DNA from: Gryllotalpicola daejeonensis
GTDB taxonomy: Bacteria > Actinomycetota > Actinomycetes > Actinomycetales > Microbacteriaceae
Assembly: GCF_039538145.1 (NCBI RefSeq)
Contig: NZ_BAABBV010000001.1
Location: 1,922,001-1,986,000, forward strand
Direction: 5' to 3'
DNA: 64,000 bases
Both the position numbers and the translations under genes were made by a program. The notes under the pieces are model-generated. The model was not told the origin of the DNA. It was given only the letters and a program-made list of their open reading frames with translations, and made no database searches. Below are positions 32,002-40,310 of the stretch, piece after piece; within the stretch, counting starts at the first letter, position 1, and the number at the start of each line of letters is the position of its first letter.

Positions 32002-32352
32002 TCAGGCAGGGTGGGTGAACGAGACCGGCTTTCCAACGGACTTTGCGTACGCGATCTCCTTGCGGGTCGACTGCCCGATGTAGCCACCCGGGTTGACGAC
32101 AAGAACGCGGTCAGCCATCTCGATCTTGCGCAGGTGCAACGCACTCAACGCCGCCCTCTGCGCTTCCGAGATCGGCGCGTCCACTTCGCCTGGCGCGATG
32201 ACAACCGCGCCAGCGAGCGTCAGATCGCGGTTTGCCGCGCGCATCTCGGGCGTGAACCGCACGGAACCGCAGATGCACACGATCTCAGGCCGGTCGGCCC
32301 CACCTGTGTTGGCCCCAGTGCGAGGAACGAGAGCAGGGTCGACGCGACTCAT
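32002..32352 (-). CDS. Nucleoside 2-deoxyribosyltransferase-like (DUF4406-type) protein
   Basis: 116 residues. The opening strand IVCICGSVRF with a Rossmann-like GS turn, then AANRDLTLAGAVVIAP, HLRKIEMADRVLVVNPGGYIG and STRKEIAYAKSVGKPVSF are shared with phage and bacterial proteins of the deoxyribosyltransferase-like fold. A nucleotide salvage or modification role is possible but unproven. ATG 32352 is used; upstream frame is non-coding in style. A 46-codon reading frame precedes it by 20 bases on the same strand. Confidence 0.72.
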   Translation of the reverse strand: MSRVDPALVPRTGANTGGADRPEIVCICGSVRFTPEMRAANRDLTLAGAVVIAPGEVDAPISEAQRAALSALHLRKIEMADRVLVVNPGGYIGQSTRKEIAYAKSVGKPVSFTHPA

Positions 32353-32372
32353 GTGCTCATCCTGGCGGACTC

Positions 32373-32513
32373 CTAGTCGGAGCTCTTCAGGATGATCGCC
32401 TCCGTCGGCGGTGCCGCTGAGATGCGGCGCTCCTGATCTTCGGAACCACGTGCTGCCTGCTCGGACTGGTCCTCTGCGTTCTTGGTCTCTCGTTCTTCGG
32501 GTTCGTCCGTCAT
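32373..32513 (-). CDS. Possible 46-residue acidic/charged protein
   Basis: The frame ATG 32513 to TAG gives a protein starting MTDEPEERETKNAEDQSEQA, highly charged and likely disordered. It has a modest GCGGA upstream and lies 20 bases before the deoxyribosyltransferase-like gene. No homology recognised. It may be a leader gene or chance. Confidence 0.35.
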   Translation of the reverse strand: MTDEPEERETKNAEDQSEQAARGSEDQERRISAAPPTEAIILKSSD

Positions 32514-32591
32514 TCCGCAATGGTAGTGCTGTGCGCTCCCGCCGAACCGGAGACACAGGCAGCGCCCCCGAGTTCCCGGCTCGCGCCCGGA

Positions 32592-32625
32592 TGCTTCACA
32601 CCTCGGTGAAGCAATGCACTACTGT
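32592..32625. promoter_or_regulatory. Operator hairpin and -10 box of the TetR gene
   Basis: TGCTTCAC-ACCTCG-GTGAAGCA (32592-32613) is a perfect inverted repeat. TACTGT (32620-32625) ends 6 bases before ATG 32632, so the palindrome covers the -35 region. Autorepression is the likely use. Confidence 0.55.
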
Positions 32626-32631
32626 CACTCC

Positions 32632-33303
32632 ATGCCAGACCCGAGAAAGCGAGCCCCGCGCAAAGACGCCGAGGCCAATCGCGAAGCCATTCTCGACGCG
32701 GCGACCGTACTGCTCATGCAGGACCGCAACACTCCGCTCGATCCGATCGCCCGACAAGCCGGCCTCACTCGACGCACCGTCTACAGCCACTTCGCCGGAC
32801 GAGATGAGCTCATCGACGCCGTCCTCATTCGCGCAGCCGCCCGTCTCACCGCCGAACTCGACCCGATCAGCCACCCCGACCCCCGCGTCGAGCTCGCCCT
32901 GCACGGTTCGCGCCTCTGGGCGGAGAGCGAAGACGTCAGGCTACTGACGCGCCTCGCGGGCTACGGCGGGCACCGCGATCAGGTCGCACGCATGCTCGAG
33001 CCGGTTCGGCTGCGCCTGCGCGAGACGATCGAGCGTGGCATCGAGAGCGGCGCGCTGCGCGACGACATCGAAGCGGGCTCCCTCGCGCGCCTCATCGAAT
33101 CCACCGCGCTCTCCGTGCTGTCAGAAGCCGGGCGCACCTTCCTGCCGCCTGCACGCGGTCACGTCCTCGTGATCTCGTGCGTGCTCGGAATCGCCGGACT
33201 CGGCTGGCGTGAGGTCGACGAGCTGATCGAGCAGACCCCCGTGCTCGCCTACGGCGCGGAGCTCACCGGCCGCCCGCTCGAACCGAGCTGGCTGCGCGCC
33301 TGA
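32632..33303 (+). CDS. TetR-family transcriptional regulator
   Basis: 223 residues. After a basic tail (MPDPRKRAPRKDAEANREAI) comes the TetR helix-turn-helix LDPIARQAGLTRRTVYSHFAGRDELIDAV in a usual 50-residue DNA-binding domain. The C-terminal ligand and dimer domain is variable and gives no substrate clue. ATG 32632 is the start. There is no adjacent transporter on the same strand, so its targets are unknown apart from the palindrome in its own promoter. Confidence 0.88.
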   Translation: MPDPRKRAPRKDAEANREAILDAATVLLMQDRNTPLDPIARQAGLTRRTVYSHFAGRDELIDAVLIRAAARLTAELDPISHPDPRVELALHGSRLWAESEDVRLLTRLAGYGGHRDQVARMLEPVRLRLRETIERGIESGALRDDIEAGSLARLIESTALSVLSEAGRTFLPPARGHVLVISCVLGIAGLGWREVDELIEQTPVLAYGAELTGRPLEPSWLRA

Positions 33304-33347
33304 CACCAGCCGGAACCGGATGAAGGCTGCTCTGCACGGGCGGTCAT

Positions 33348-33496
33348 CGGCACCCGGGCGCACGCGGGGTGTGACGCCGGCCACTCGGTAGCGTCAGACC
33401 GTGACATCTGGTCGCGGACGGCTCCCGCCACGGGCACCGGGCGCACGGCGTGTGACGTCGGCCGCACGGCAACGCCAGATCGCGAGCGGTCGCGCA
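33348..33496. repeat. Imperfect 84-bp tandem duplication
   Basis: GCACCCGGGCGCAC (33350) and GCACCGGGCGCAC (33434) head two units that go on with GGTGTGACGCCGGCC and CGTGTGACGTCGGCC. The pair fills most of the 202-base gap between the TetR gene and the convergent Ser/Pro-rich gene. Confidence 0.5.
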
Positions 33497-33505
33497 CGAC
33501 CCTCG

Positions 33506-34081
33506 CTACGGGCAGATGATGCCGAGCAGGCAGAGCCGGCCGCTGTCGCCGGAACCCGGGTCCGTCGGCGCGGGAGTCGGCAGCTGAATCGGGGACGATG
33601 TCTGCGCAGGCGCCGACGTGGGCGACGGCGATGACGTCGCAGCCGGCGATGAGGCAACGGTGGCGGTGGCACTCGGCGAAGGTGTCGAGGATGCCGCAGG
33701 GGTGGAAGCCGCAGCCGAAGCCGACTTCGCGGCCGACGTATTCGGGGCGGCGTCTGACGACTGCACCGTCTCGCGCTTCTCTTCCGGCGCGTTCGCAGAA
33801 GTCGCGGGCGCAGCGGTCGGCGTCGGACGGGGCGTCGGCGCCGTCACCGAACCGAGGTCGCGGCTGACGGTGGGAATGTCGTGCGTGCTGCCGATGACCG
33901 CCGCGTCAGCGCGATCCGAGAAGCTGAAGTGGACGCCGTCGCTGGAAGCCGAGACGATCGCGAAGGCGGTCAGACCGAGGACGAGTGCCGTTCCGCCGCC
34001 GAGTGCGCCACCCAGCAGCGCTGGGCGACGCGACCGCGCCAGGAAGGGCACGCGGGTTGGGGTACGTCGATGTCGGGCCAT
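33506..34081 (-). CDS. Membrane-anchored Ser/Ala/Thr/Pro-rich extracytoplasmic protein
   Basis: 191 residues. A short basic N-terminus (ARHRRTPTRVPFLARSRRP) precedes one hydrophobic segment GGALGGGTALVLGLTAFAIV near residues 25-45. Almost all of the rest is low-complexity Pro/Ser/Ala/Thr, ending in GRLCLLGIICP with two cysteines. It looks like a type II anchored or exported protein with a flexible stalk. No family recognised. ATG 34081 is chosen; a frame extending to 34120 is less likely. Confidence 0.6.
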   Translation of the reverse strand: MARHRRTPTRVPFLARSRRPALLGGALGGGTALVLGLTAFAIVSASSDGVHFSFSDRADAAVIGSTHDIPTVSRDLGSVTAPTPRPTPTAAPATSANAPEEKRETVQSSDAAPNTSAAKSASAAASTPAASSTPSPSATATVASSPAATSSPSPTSAPAQTSSPIQLPTPAPTDPGSGDSGRLCLLGIICP

Positions 34082-34141
34082 GAACGGCCCAGTATTGCAG
34101 GGTGCACCTGACGTTCGCAAAGTAACCCGAATGGGGGATGC

Positions 34142-34969
34142 TCAGCTTCGCGGGCCGTACGCCTTCGCGATCGCGCCGACCGTCTCCGGATCCATATCGA
34201 AGAGCCACTCGTCAGCTCCCGAGGGGACGCTGACGAAGGTCGCCGCGGGCGCACCGACCTCGGGCACGTCGACCACGGCGAACCCGCTGCCGGCCGCCGC
34301 GCGCTCATGCCCGCCCGGGGCCACGGCATCCGTCGTGTTCGTGACGCCGGGCGCGACGACGACCGGCAGGCCGCCCGCCCAGGTCGCAACCGAGTGGTGA
34401 TAGTGACCGCTGAGCACGAGGCGGACGTCGCCGCCGGCAAGCACGTCGAGCACGTCGGATGCCCGCTGCAGCTCGAGCGCGCGCAGAAGTGCGCTCCAGG
34501 CCGGGACGGGGGCGTGGTGCATGACGACGATCGTCCCGCTCGGGGCATCCGTCGCCAACTGCGCGCGCAGCCAATCGAGCTGGTCGGGGAAAAGCTCGCC
34601 GTAGCCCGCGCCGGGCACCGAGGTGTCGAGCCGGATCACGCGGAACCCCGCCACCTCGAGCACGCCGTCGCGCGCGCCGAGCACCTGCTCGAAGCCGTCG
34701 CGGAGGTCGTGGTTGCCCATGACGTAGGCCGTCGGCGCACCGAGCGTGGCCGCGAACGGCTCGAGCCGATCGCGCAGCTTCTCGTAGGCGGCGACCGAGC
34801 CGTCTTCGGACAGATCGCCGCTCGCGACCACCAGGCCGATGCCCTCGATCTGAGCCGCCCGCTCGAGCACGCGGTCGAGCGCCGCCGTGGTGTCGACGCC
34901 GTTGTGACGTGCCTCTGGGTCGCCGAGCAGGTGCGTGTCGGAGAGGTGGAGGATGCGGAGGGTCGTCAT
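34142..34969 (-). CDS. Metallophosphoesterase, CpdA/3',5'-cAMP phosphodiesterase-like
   Basis: 275 residues with all motifs of the calcineurin-like fold: LHLSDTHLLG, VVASGDLSEDG, YVMGNHD, VVMHHAP and LSGHYHHS. The order and spacing fit class III cyclic nucleotide phosphodiesterases, but phospholipid or nucleotide diesters are alternatives. ATG 34969 begins 10 bases after the stop of the TrmH-like gene, so the two form an operon. Confidence 0.85.
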   Translation of the reverse strand: MTTLRILHLSDTHLLGDPEARHNGVDTTAALDRVLERAAQIEGIGLVVASGDLSEDGSVAAYEKLRDRLEPFAATLGAPTAYVMGNHDLRDGFEQVLGARDGVLEVAGFRVIRLDTSVPGAGYGELFPDQLDWLRAQLATDAPSGTIVVMHHAPVPAWSALLRALELQRASDVLDVLAGGDVRLVLSGHYHHSVATWAGGLPVVVAPGVTNTTDAVAPGGHERAAAGSGFAVVDVPEVGAPAATFVSVPSGADEWLFDMDPETVGAIAKAYGPRS

Positions 34970-34979
34970 GGGCGGCACG

Positions 34980-35621
34980 TTAGCGGGTGCCGGTGACATC
35001 AGCGTGCTGGGTGATCCACGCGTGCATCGCGATGGCCGCCGCCGCACTCGCGTTGATCGAGCGGGTCGAACCGAACTGCGCGATCTCGACCACGGCGTCT
35101 GAGGCCTCGATCGCGGCATCCGTCAGCCCCGGTCCCTCCTGCCCGAAGAGCAGCACGCACTCACGCGGCAACGCGAACGACTCGATCAGCACAGAGCCCG
35201 GCACGTTGTCGATCGCGATGATCGGCAGCCCGCGCTCGCGCGCCCACGCGACCAGCTCGTCGATCGTGTCGTGGTGCAGCACGTGCTGGTAGCGGTCGGT
35301 GACCATCGCGCCGCGCTTGTTCCAGCGCCGCCGGCCGACGATGTGCACCGTGTCGGCGAGGAACGCGTTCGCGCTGCGCACGATCGATCCGATGTTGAGG
35401 TCGTGCTGCCAGTTCTCGATCGCGACATGAAACGGATGCCTGCGCCGATCGAGGTCGGCGACGATGGCGTCCATCGTCCAATAGCGATAGCGATCGACCA
35501 CGTTGCGCGTGTCGCCGTGGGCGAGGAGCTCGGGGTCGTATTCCTCGCCCTGCGGCCACTCGCCCTGCCAGGGGCCGACGCCGTGAAGTGGGGTCGCTGC
35601 GGCGTCTTCCGGAGTGGTCAC
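34980..35621 (-). CDS. TrmH/SpoU-family RNA 2'-O-methyltransferase
   Basis: 213 residues with the SPOUT knot: NWQHDLNIGSIVRSANAFLAD (motif 1), VLLFGQEGPGLTDAAIEA (motif 2) and GSTRSINASAAAAIAMHAWI (motif 3, SAM knot). Relatives methylate tRNA or rRNA riboses. The target is unknown. The start is GTG 35621. It is the first gene of a pair with the phosphoesterase. A REP-like repeat lies just upstream, in the divergent gap to the HAD gene. Confidence 0.88.
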   Translation of the reverse strand: MTTPEDAAATPLHGVGPWQGEWPQGEEYDPELLAHGDTRNVVDRYRYWTMDAIVADLDRRRHPFHVAIENWQHDLNIGSIVRSANAFLADTVHIVGRRRWNKRGAMVTDRYQHVLHHDTIDELVAWARERGLPIIAIDNVPGSVLIESFALPRECVLLFGQEGPGLTDAAIEASDAVVEIAQFGSTRSINASAAAAIAMHAWITQHADVTGTR

Positions 35622-35636
35622 TCGTTCAGGCTAGGG

Positions 35637-35713
35637 GGTCTCGATACGCCCGGCTTCGCGCGGGCCACTCGACCAGCGGACGGGGCCGTTTCGCGCGGGC
35701 CACTCGACCGTCG
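35637..35713. repeat. REP-like palindrome, GGTCTCGATACGCCC type
   Basis: GGGTCTCGATACGCCCGGCT, then CGCGCGGGCCACTCGACCAG, then a second CGCGCGGGCCACTCGACCGT. The halves CCCGGCTTCGCGCGGG can pair. This resembles the abundant GGTCTCGATACG...ACTCGACCA repeats I associate with Microbacteriaceae genomes (from memory, not searched). Confidence 0.65.
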
Positions 35714-35730
35714 CAGCGGCGCGCGACCAA

Positions 35731-35736
35731 TAGGCT
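35731..35736 (+). promoter_or_regulatory. -10 box of the NagD-like gene, probable leaderless
   Basis: TAGGCT ends 6 bases before ATG 35743. Confidence 0.45.
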
Positions 35737-35742
35737 GGGCAC

Positions 35743-36528
35743 ATGCGTGAACGCGGCGATGTCGTCTCTTGGCTCACCGATATGGACGGGGTCCTCGTCC
35801 ACGAGAACAAGGCGCTTCCGGGCGCCGCCGAGCTGCTCAAGCAGTGGCACGACGATGGCACCGAGTACCTGATTCTGACGAACAACTCGATCTTCACCCC
35901 GCGTGACCTCGCTGCCCGGCTGCGCATCTCGGGCATCGACGTTCCCGAAGAGCGCATCTGGACCTCCGCTCTCGCCACCGCCGACTTCTGCGCCAGCCAG
36001 ATGCCCGGCGGCACCGCCTTCGTGATCGGCGAGGCCGGCATCACCACCGCGCTGCACGAGGCCGGCTTCATCATGACCGAGACCAACCCGGACTTCGTGG
36101 TCGTCGGCGAGACGCGCAACTACAGCTTCGAAGCGATCACGAAGGCGATCCGCCTCATCAACGGCGGCGCGCGCTTCATCGCCACGAACCCCGACGCGAC
36201 CGGGCCGAGCGCCGAGGGCCCTCTGCCCGCGACCGGCGCCATCGCAGCGCTGATCACCAAGGCGACCGGCCGCGAGCCGTACATCGTCGGCAAGCCGAAC
36301 CCCATGATGTTCCGCTCGGCGATGAACAAGATCGGCGCGCACTCCGAGACGACGGGCATGATCGGCGACCGCATGGACACCGACATCGTCGCCGGCATCG
36401 AGGCCGGCCTGTTCACCGTGCTCGTGATGTCGGGCATCACCGGCGACGACTCCGAGATCAACCGGTATCCGTTCCGGCCCGACGAGGTGCTGAGCGGGGT
36501 TGCGCAGCTCGTCCGCGGGAAAGAGTGA
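35743..36528 (+). CDS. HAD-IIA (NagD-like) phosphatase
   Basis: 261 residues. Motif I is WLTDMDGVLVHENKALPGA, motif II is LILTNNSIFTPRDLA and the C-terminal motif is MIGDRMDTDIVAGIEAGL, the classical NagD/4-nitrophenylphosphatase arrangement with a C2 cap between. Members dephosphorylate UMP, p-nitrophenyl phosphate and sugar phosphates. The physiological substrate is unknown. Two palindromes follow it, before the ABC exporter genes. Confidence 0.9.
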   Translation: MRERGDVVSWLTDMDGVLVHENKALPGAAELLKQWHDDGTEYLILTNNSIFTPRDLAARLRISGIDVPEERIWTSALATADFCASQMPGGTAFVIGEAGITTALHEAGFIMTETNPDFVVVGETRNYSFEAITKAIRLINGGARFIATNPDATGPSAEGPLPATGAIAALITKATGREPYIVGKPNPMMFRSAMNKIGAHSETTGMIGDRMDTDIVAGIEAGLFTVLVMSGITGDDSEINRYPFRPDEVLSGVAQLVRGKE

Positions 36529-36535
36529 TCGCGGT

Positions 36536-36599
36536 CGCCATCAACCGAACGGTTGATGGCGCGTCCACCTCATAGGCGCTTCCGGTGCAGGCACCGGAA
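36536..36599. promoter_or_regulatory. Two perfect palindromes ahead of the ABC exporter
   Basis: CGCCATCAACCG-AA-CGGTTGATGGCG (36536-36561) and TTCCGGTGC-AG-GCACCGGAA (36580-36599) are both perfect. Neither has a T tract. They are 16-79 bases upstream of the ATPase start, so operator sites for a TetR-like dimer are more likely than a terminator, though the first could also end the HAD transcript. Confidence 0.5.
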
Positions 36600-36614
36600 A
36601 GCCAATCTGATGGC

Positions 36615-37613
36615 ATGACCCCAGAACCCGTCATCGACGTCGTCGGGCTGCGGAAGAGCTACGGAATCGGCCAGAGTTCCGTCCTCGCCGTCGACGGCAT
36701 CGACTTCAGCATCGCCCGCGGCGAGGTGTTCGCCCTGCTCGGGCCGAACGGCGCGGGCAAGTCCTCGACCGTGGAGATCCTCGAGGGCTATCACGACCGC
36801 TCCGGCGGCGAAGTGCGCGTGCTCGGCGCCGACCCACAGCGCCTGCATGGCCGCGCCCTGCTCGACTGGAAGGCGCGCATCGGCGTCGTGCTGCAGTCGA
36901 CCAACGAAGAGAACGTGCTGACGGTGCGGCAGACGCTCCAGCAGTTCGCCGCGTTCTATCCCCACCCGCGCGGCATCGACGAGGTGATCGCCGCCGTCGG
37001 GCTCACCGAGAAGGCGGGCGCCCGCGTGCACAAGCTGTCAGGCGGCCAGCGCCGGCGCCTCGATGTCGCCCTCGGCGTGATCGGACGGCCGGAGCTGCTG
37101 TTCCTCGACGAGCCGACGACGGGCTTCGACCCCGTGGCGCGGCGCGAGTTCTGGGGGCTCATCAAGCAGCTGCAGGACGAGGGCACGACGATCCTGCTCA
37201 CCACGCACTACCTCGACGAGGCCGCGCACCTCTCGAACCGCGTGGGCATCATCGCCGCGGGCAGGCTCGTCGACCTGGGCCCGGTCGACCAGATCGGCGG
37301 TGCCGAGGCGCGCGTGCCCATCGTGCGGTGGAGGGACGCTGGGGGACGCATCCGCGAGCTGCGCACCGATGAGCCTGCGCGGGCCGTCACCGAGCTCGTC
37401 GCCACCTTCGAGGGCGAGCCCCCGGCGCTCGAGGTGATCAGGCCGAGCCTCGAGGACATCTATCTGCAGCTGATCGGCCACCTCGGCACCGAGGCGGAAG
37501 GCGACGCCGACAGCGCCGCCGACGTCGGTTCGGCGCGGGGCGAGTCCGGTCCGTCCGCCGCCGACACCACCCGGGCCCGCACGCCCCGCGAGACCGAGGG
37601 GGTCAGCGCATGA
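36615..37613 (+). CDS. ABC transporter ATP-binding protein (drug/ABC-2 exporter type)
   Basis: 332 residues. Walker A is LGPNGAGKSSTVEIL, the signature is KLSGGQRRRLDVALGV, Walker B is LLFLDEPTTGFD and the switch is ILLTTHYLDEAAHL. A C-terminal 90-residue extension with SFGE-like VIRPSLEDIYLQL fits the DrrA/CcmA subgroup; its last 40 residues are low complexity. It pairs with the permease that overlaps by ATGA. ATG 36615 is preferred over 36585. A sensor kinase and regulator follow, a common set for cell-envelope stress exporters. Confidence 0.9.
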   Translation: MTPEPVIDVVGLRKSYGIGQSSVLAVDGIDFSIARGEVFALLGPNGAGKSSTVEILEGYHDRSGGEVRVLGADPQRLHGRALLDWKARIGVVLQSTNEENVLTVRQTLQQFAAFYPHPRGIDEVIAAVGLTEKAGARVHKLSGGQRRRLDVALGVIGRPELLFLDEPTTGFDPVARREFWGLIKQLQDEGTTILLTTHYLDEAAHLSNRVGIIAAGRLVDLGPVDQIGGAEARVPIVRWRDAGGRIRELRTDEPARAVTELVATFEGEPPALEVIRPSLEDIYLQLIGHLGTEAEGDADSAADVGSARGESGPSAADTTRARTPRETEGVSA

Positions 37614-38413
37614 GCACCATCGGCCTCGGCGCGGTTCGCGCCAAGTACGAGTTCATCTCGTACTTCCGCGAGTTCGACGCGCTGTTCTTCACCTTCCTGT
37701 TCCCCGTCATCATGCTCGGCATCTTCTCCGCCGCGTTCGGCGGCATGGGCGACATCGGGCCGGCCGGCCACCAGGTGAACTTCGCGACCTATTACCTGCC
37801 GGCGATGGTCGCCGCGGGCATTCTGCTCTCGGGGGTGCAGAACCTGGCCGTCGCCATCGCCGGCGAGAAGAGCAACGGCACGCTGAAGCGCCTCGGCGGC
37901 ACCCCGCTGCCGCCGATGTCGTACTTTATCGGCAAGCTCGGCTCGACGTTCGTGACCGGCGCGATGCAGGTCGTGGTGCTGCTGCTGTTCGCGCGACTCG
38001 TCTTCGGCGTCGAGCTGCCGACCGACCCGGCGAAGTACCTGCAGCTGCTGTGGATCTTCGTGCTCGGCCTGCTCGCCTGCGCGCTGCTCGGCATGGCGCT
38101 GTCCGCCGTTCCGCGCTCTGGCCGCAGCGCGACCGCGGTCGTGATCCCGCTGCTGCTGTTCCTGCAGTTCATCTCGGGCGTCTACCTGCCGTTCTCGCAG
38201 CTGCCGAGTTGGATGCAGACCGTCGCCAGCTTCTTCCCGCTGAAGTGGATGGCACAGGGCATGCGCTCGGTGTTCCTGCCGGACCAGTTCAAGGCGCTCG
38301 AGGTCGGCGGCCAGTGGCATCTGGGGTGGATCGCGCTCGTGCTCGCCGGCTGGCTCGTCGTGGGGCTCGTGCTCACGCGGCTCACCTTCCGCTGGATCCG
38401 CAAGGATGCGTGA
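37610..38413 (+). CDS. ABC-2 type transporter permease
   Basis: 267 residues with six hydrophobic helices (FFTFLFPVIMLGIFSAAFG, YLPAMVAAGILLSGVQNLAVAI, a long LLWIFVLGLLACALLGMALSAV, VVIPLLLFLQFISGVYLPFSQLP and WIALVLAGWLVVGLVL). FISGVYLPFSQLP is the typical ABC-2 loop. It forms an exporter with the preceding ATPase; the start ATGA overlaps the ATPase stop. The substrate is unknown. Confidence 0.88.
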   Translation: MSTIGLGAVRAKYEFISYFREFDALFFTFLFPVIMLGIFSAAFGGMGDIGPAGHQVNFATYYLPAMVAAGILLSGVQNLAVAIAGEKSNGTLKRLGGTPLPPMSYFIGKLGSTFVTGAMQVVVLLLFARLVFGVELPTDPAKYLQLLWIFVLGLLACALLGMALSAVPRSGRSATAVVIPLLLFLQFISGVYLPFSQLPSWMQTVASFFPLKWMAQGMRSVFLPDQFKALEVGGQWHLGWIALVLAGWLVVGLVLTRLTFRWIRKDA

Positions 38414-38490
38414 GCTGATGCGTGATCGCGCGGGTGAGCGGGTGCGTGAGCGCGTGCCCGAGCGGATGCGTGGCCGAAGCGCCCGCGCGG

Positions 38491-38496
38491 CAGAAT
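38491..38496 (+). promoter_or_regulatory. -10 box of the sensor kinase gene, probable leaderless
   Basis: CAGAAT ends 6 bases before GTG 38503. Confidence 0.35.
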
Positions 38497-38502
38497 AGCC
38501 CC

Positions 38503-39675
38503 GTGCTCGTTCAGCCCCGCTGGTGGGATGGCGTCATGGCCCTCGGCCTGATCGCCTGTGGCGTGCTGCTCGGCACCTCGAGTCCGTTCAACCGCGACCC
38601 GATCAGCTGGGCAGTCCTCGCCGCGTTCGCGCTGGTCTATGTGCTACTCGCGCGGCCGCAGTTCGCACTGCCACACGGACCGGCACACCCCAGGCTGATC
38701 GCGTGCGCCGGCCTGGTGGCCGCCCTGATCGCCGTCGGCGTCTATCGCTACCCGGCCCTCGCGACGCTGCAATGCGTCGCGTATCCGCTGGTGTGGACGC
38801 TGCCGTGGCGCCTGCGCGCCGCGACCGTGGCGAATCTCGCGATCGGCGTCGCCGTGATGCTCGGCTACGGGCTGAGCCCCGTCAACGAAGGTGCCAGCCC
38901 GTGGATCGTCGGCCTCGGCGTCGCCGTGCTGTCGGTCGCGTTCTCACTCGTGCTCGGCATCTGGATCACCCGCATCGCCGAATACGGCGCCGACCGCGCG
39001 CGACTGCTCGCCGAGCTGACCGCTGCGCAGGGCGAACTCGCCGCGATGCACCGCGAAGCCGGCGAGCTCGCCGAGCGCACCCGGTTCGCGCGGGAGCTGC
39101 ACGACACGGTCACGCAGAGCCTCACCGGCCTCGTGATGCTCGCCGAGCGCGCGGGGGCGCAGCTCGACTCCGGGCGGGTCGGCGAGGCTCAGGCATCCGT
39201 CTCACTCATCGAATCGACGGCGCGCGACGCGCTCGGCGAAGCGCGCGCCCTCGTGGCGACCATGTCGCCCGTGTCGGGCGAGGGGCTCGGCGACGCCCTG
39301 CATCGGCTGGCCGCGCGGTTCGAGCGCGAGACAGGCGTCACGGTCGCGGTCGAGCTGTGCGAACGGCACCTCACGCGCGAGCAGGAGGTCGTGCTGCTGC
39401 GCTGCGCCCAGGGGGGACTCGCGAACGTGCGCAAGCACGCGCACGCTGCGCACGTGGTGATCGCGGTCGGCGCCGACGAGGCGAGCGGTGAGCTCGCGCT
39501 GACCGTGCGCGACGACGGCGTGGGTGTGGGGGCGGCTGCCGGCGACGGTGATGCCGGTTTCGGCGTGGCCGGCATGCGTGAGCGCGTGGGGATGCTCGGC
39601 GGGCGGCTCTCGCTCACCACGCCGTCCGGCGGCGGGGCGGAGCTCGCCGTGGTGATTCCGCTGGCGGTCTCGTGA
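38503..39675 (+). CDS. Sensor histidine kinase, HisKA_3 (NarL/DesK group)
   Basis: 390 residues. Five to six N-terminal helices end at IVGLGVAVLSVAFSLVLGIWI. A coiled coil follows, then the HisKA_3 phosphoacceptor FARELHDTVTQSLTGLV with His200, and a HATPase with NVRKHAHAAHV (N box), VRDDGVGVG (D box) and GFGVAGMRERVGMLGG (G box). There is no extracytoplasmic domain, so it may sense the membrane or the neighbouring exporter. GTG 38503 fits the -10 box. The stop overlaps the response regulator start. Confidence 0.9.
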   Translation: MLVQPRWWDGVMALGLIACGVLLGTSSPFNRDPISWAVLAAFALVYVLLARPQFALPHGPAHPRLIACAGLVAALIAVGVYRYPALATLQCVAYPLVWTLPWRLRAATVANLAIGVAVMLGYGLSPVNEGASPWIVGLGVAVLSVAFSLVLGIWITRIAEYGADRARLLAELTAAQGELAAMHREAGELAERTRFARELHDTVTQSLTGLVMLAERAGAQLDSGRVGEAQASVSLIESTARDALGEARALVATMSPVSGEGLGDALHRLAARFERETGVTVAVELCERHLTREQEVVLLRCAQGGLANVRKHAHAAHVVIAVGADEASGELALTVRDDGVGVGAAAGDGDAGFGVAGMRERVGMLGGRLSLTTPSGGGAELAVVIPLAVS

Positions 39676-40304
39676 TTCGCGTCCTCGTCGCCGACGATCA
39701 CCCGATCGTGCGCAGCGGGGTCGTCGCGACGCTCGCCGCGGCGCCCGACATCGACGTGGTGGGCGAGGCGGCGGACGGCTCCGACGCGGTGGCGCTGGCT
39801 GAGGCATCCGCGCCTGATGTGGTCCTCATGGATCTGCGCATGCCCGTGCTCGGCGGCGTCGCCGCGACCGAGCAGCTGCTCAGCTCGCCGCGGCCGCCGC
39901 GCGTGCTCGTGCTCACCACCTACGACACGGACGACGACATCATCGCGGCGATCGAGGCGGGGGCGAGCGGATACCTGCTGAAGGCGGCTCCCGCCGACGA
40001 GATCCTGGCGGCGGTGCGCGCGGTGGCGGCGGGAAAGACGGCGCTCGCGCCATCGATCGCGGCCGCCCTGGTCGCCCGCGTGCGCTCAGGGGCGGGAGGC
40101 GCCGGTGCCGGGCCGCGGCTGTCGGCGCGCGAGCTCGAGGTGCTGAAGCTCGTGGCATCCGGTCACAGCAACGGCCAGATCGCGGCGGCGCTGTTCATCT
40201 CCGAGGCGACGGTGAAGACGCACCTGATCCATGTGTTCGAGAAGCTCGAGGTGACCGGCCGCACGCGCGCCGTGACGCGCGCGCAGGAGCTGGGGATGCT
40301 GTAG
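39672..40304 (+). CDS. LuxR/NarL-family response regulator
   Basis: 210 residues. The receiver domain has VLVADDHPIVRSGV, the phospho-acceptor Asp54 in VVLMDLRMPV, and TTYDTDDD and LLKAAPADEIL. The C-terminal GerE helix-turn-helix is LSARELEVLKLVASGHSNGQIAAALFISEATVKTH. It is partner of the kinase encoded by the overlapping upstream gene and probably controls the adjacent ABC exporter, by analogy with similar layouts. The start is GTG 39672. Confidence 0.93.
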   Translation: MIRVLVADDHPIVRSGVVATLAAAPDIDVVGEAADGSDAVALAEASAPDVVLMDLRMPVLGGVAATEQLLSSPRPPRVLVLTTYDTDDDIIAAIEAGASGYLLKAAPADEILAAVRAVAAGKTALAPSIAAALVARVRSGAGGAGAGPRLSARELEVLKLVASGHSNGQIAAALFISEATVKTHLIHVFEKLEVTGRTRAVTRAQELGML

Positions 40305-40310
40305 CCAGAC

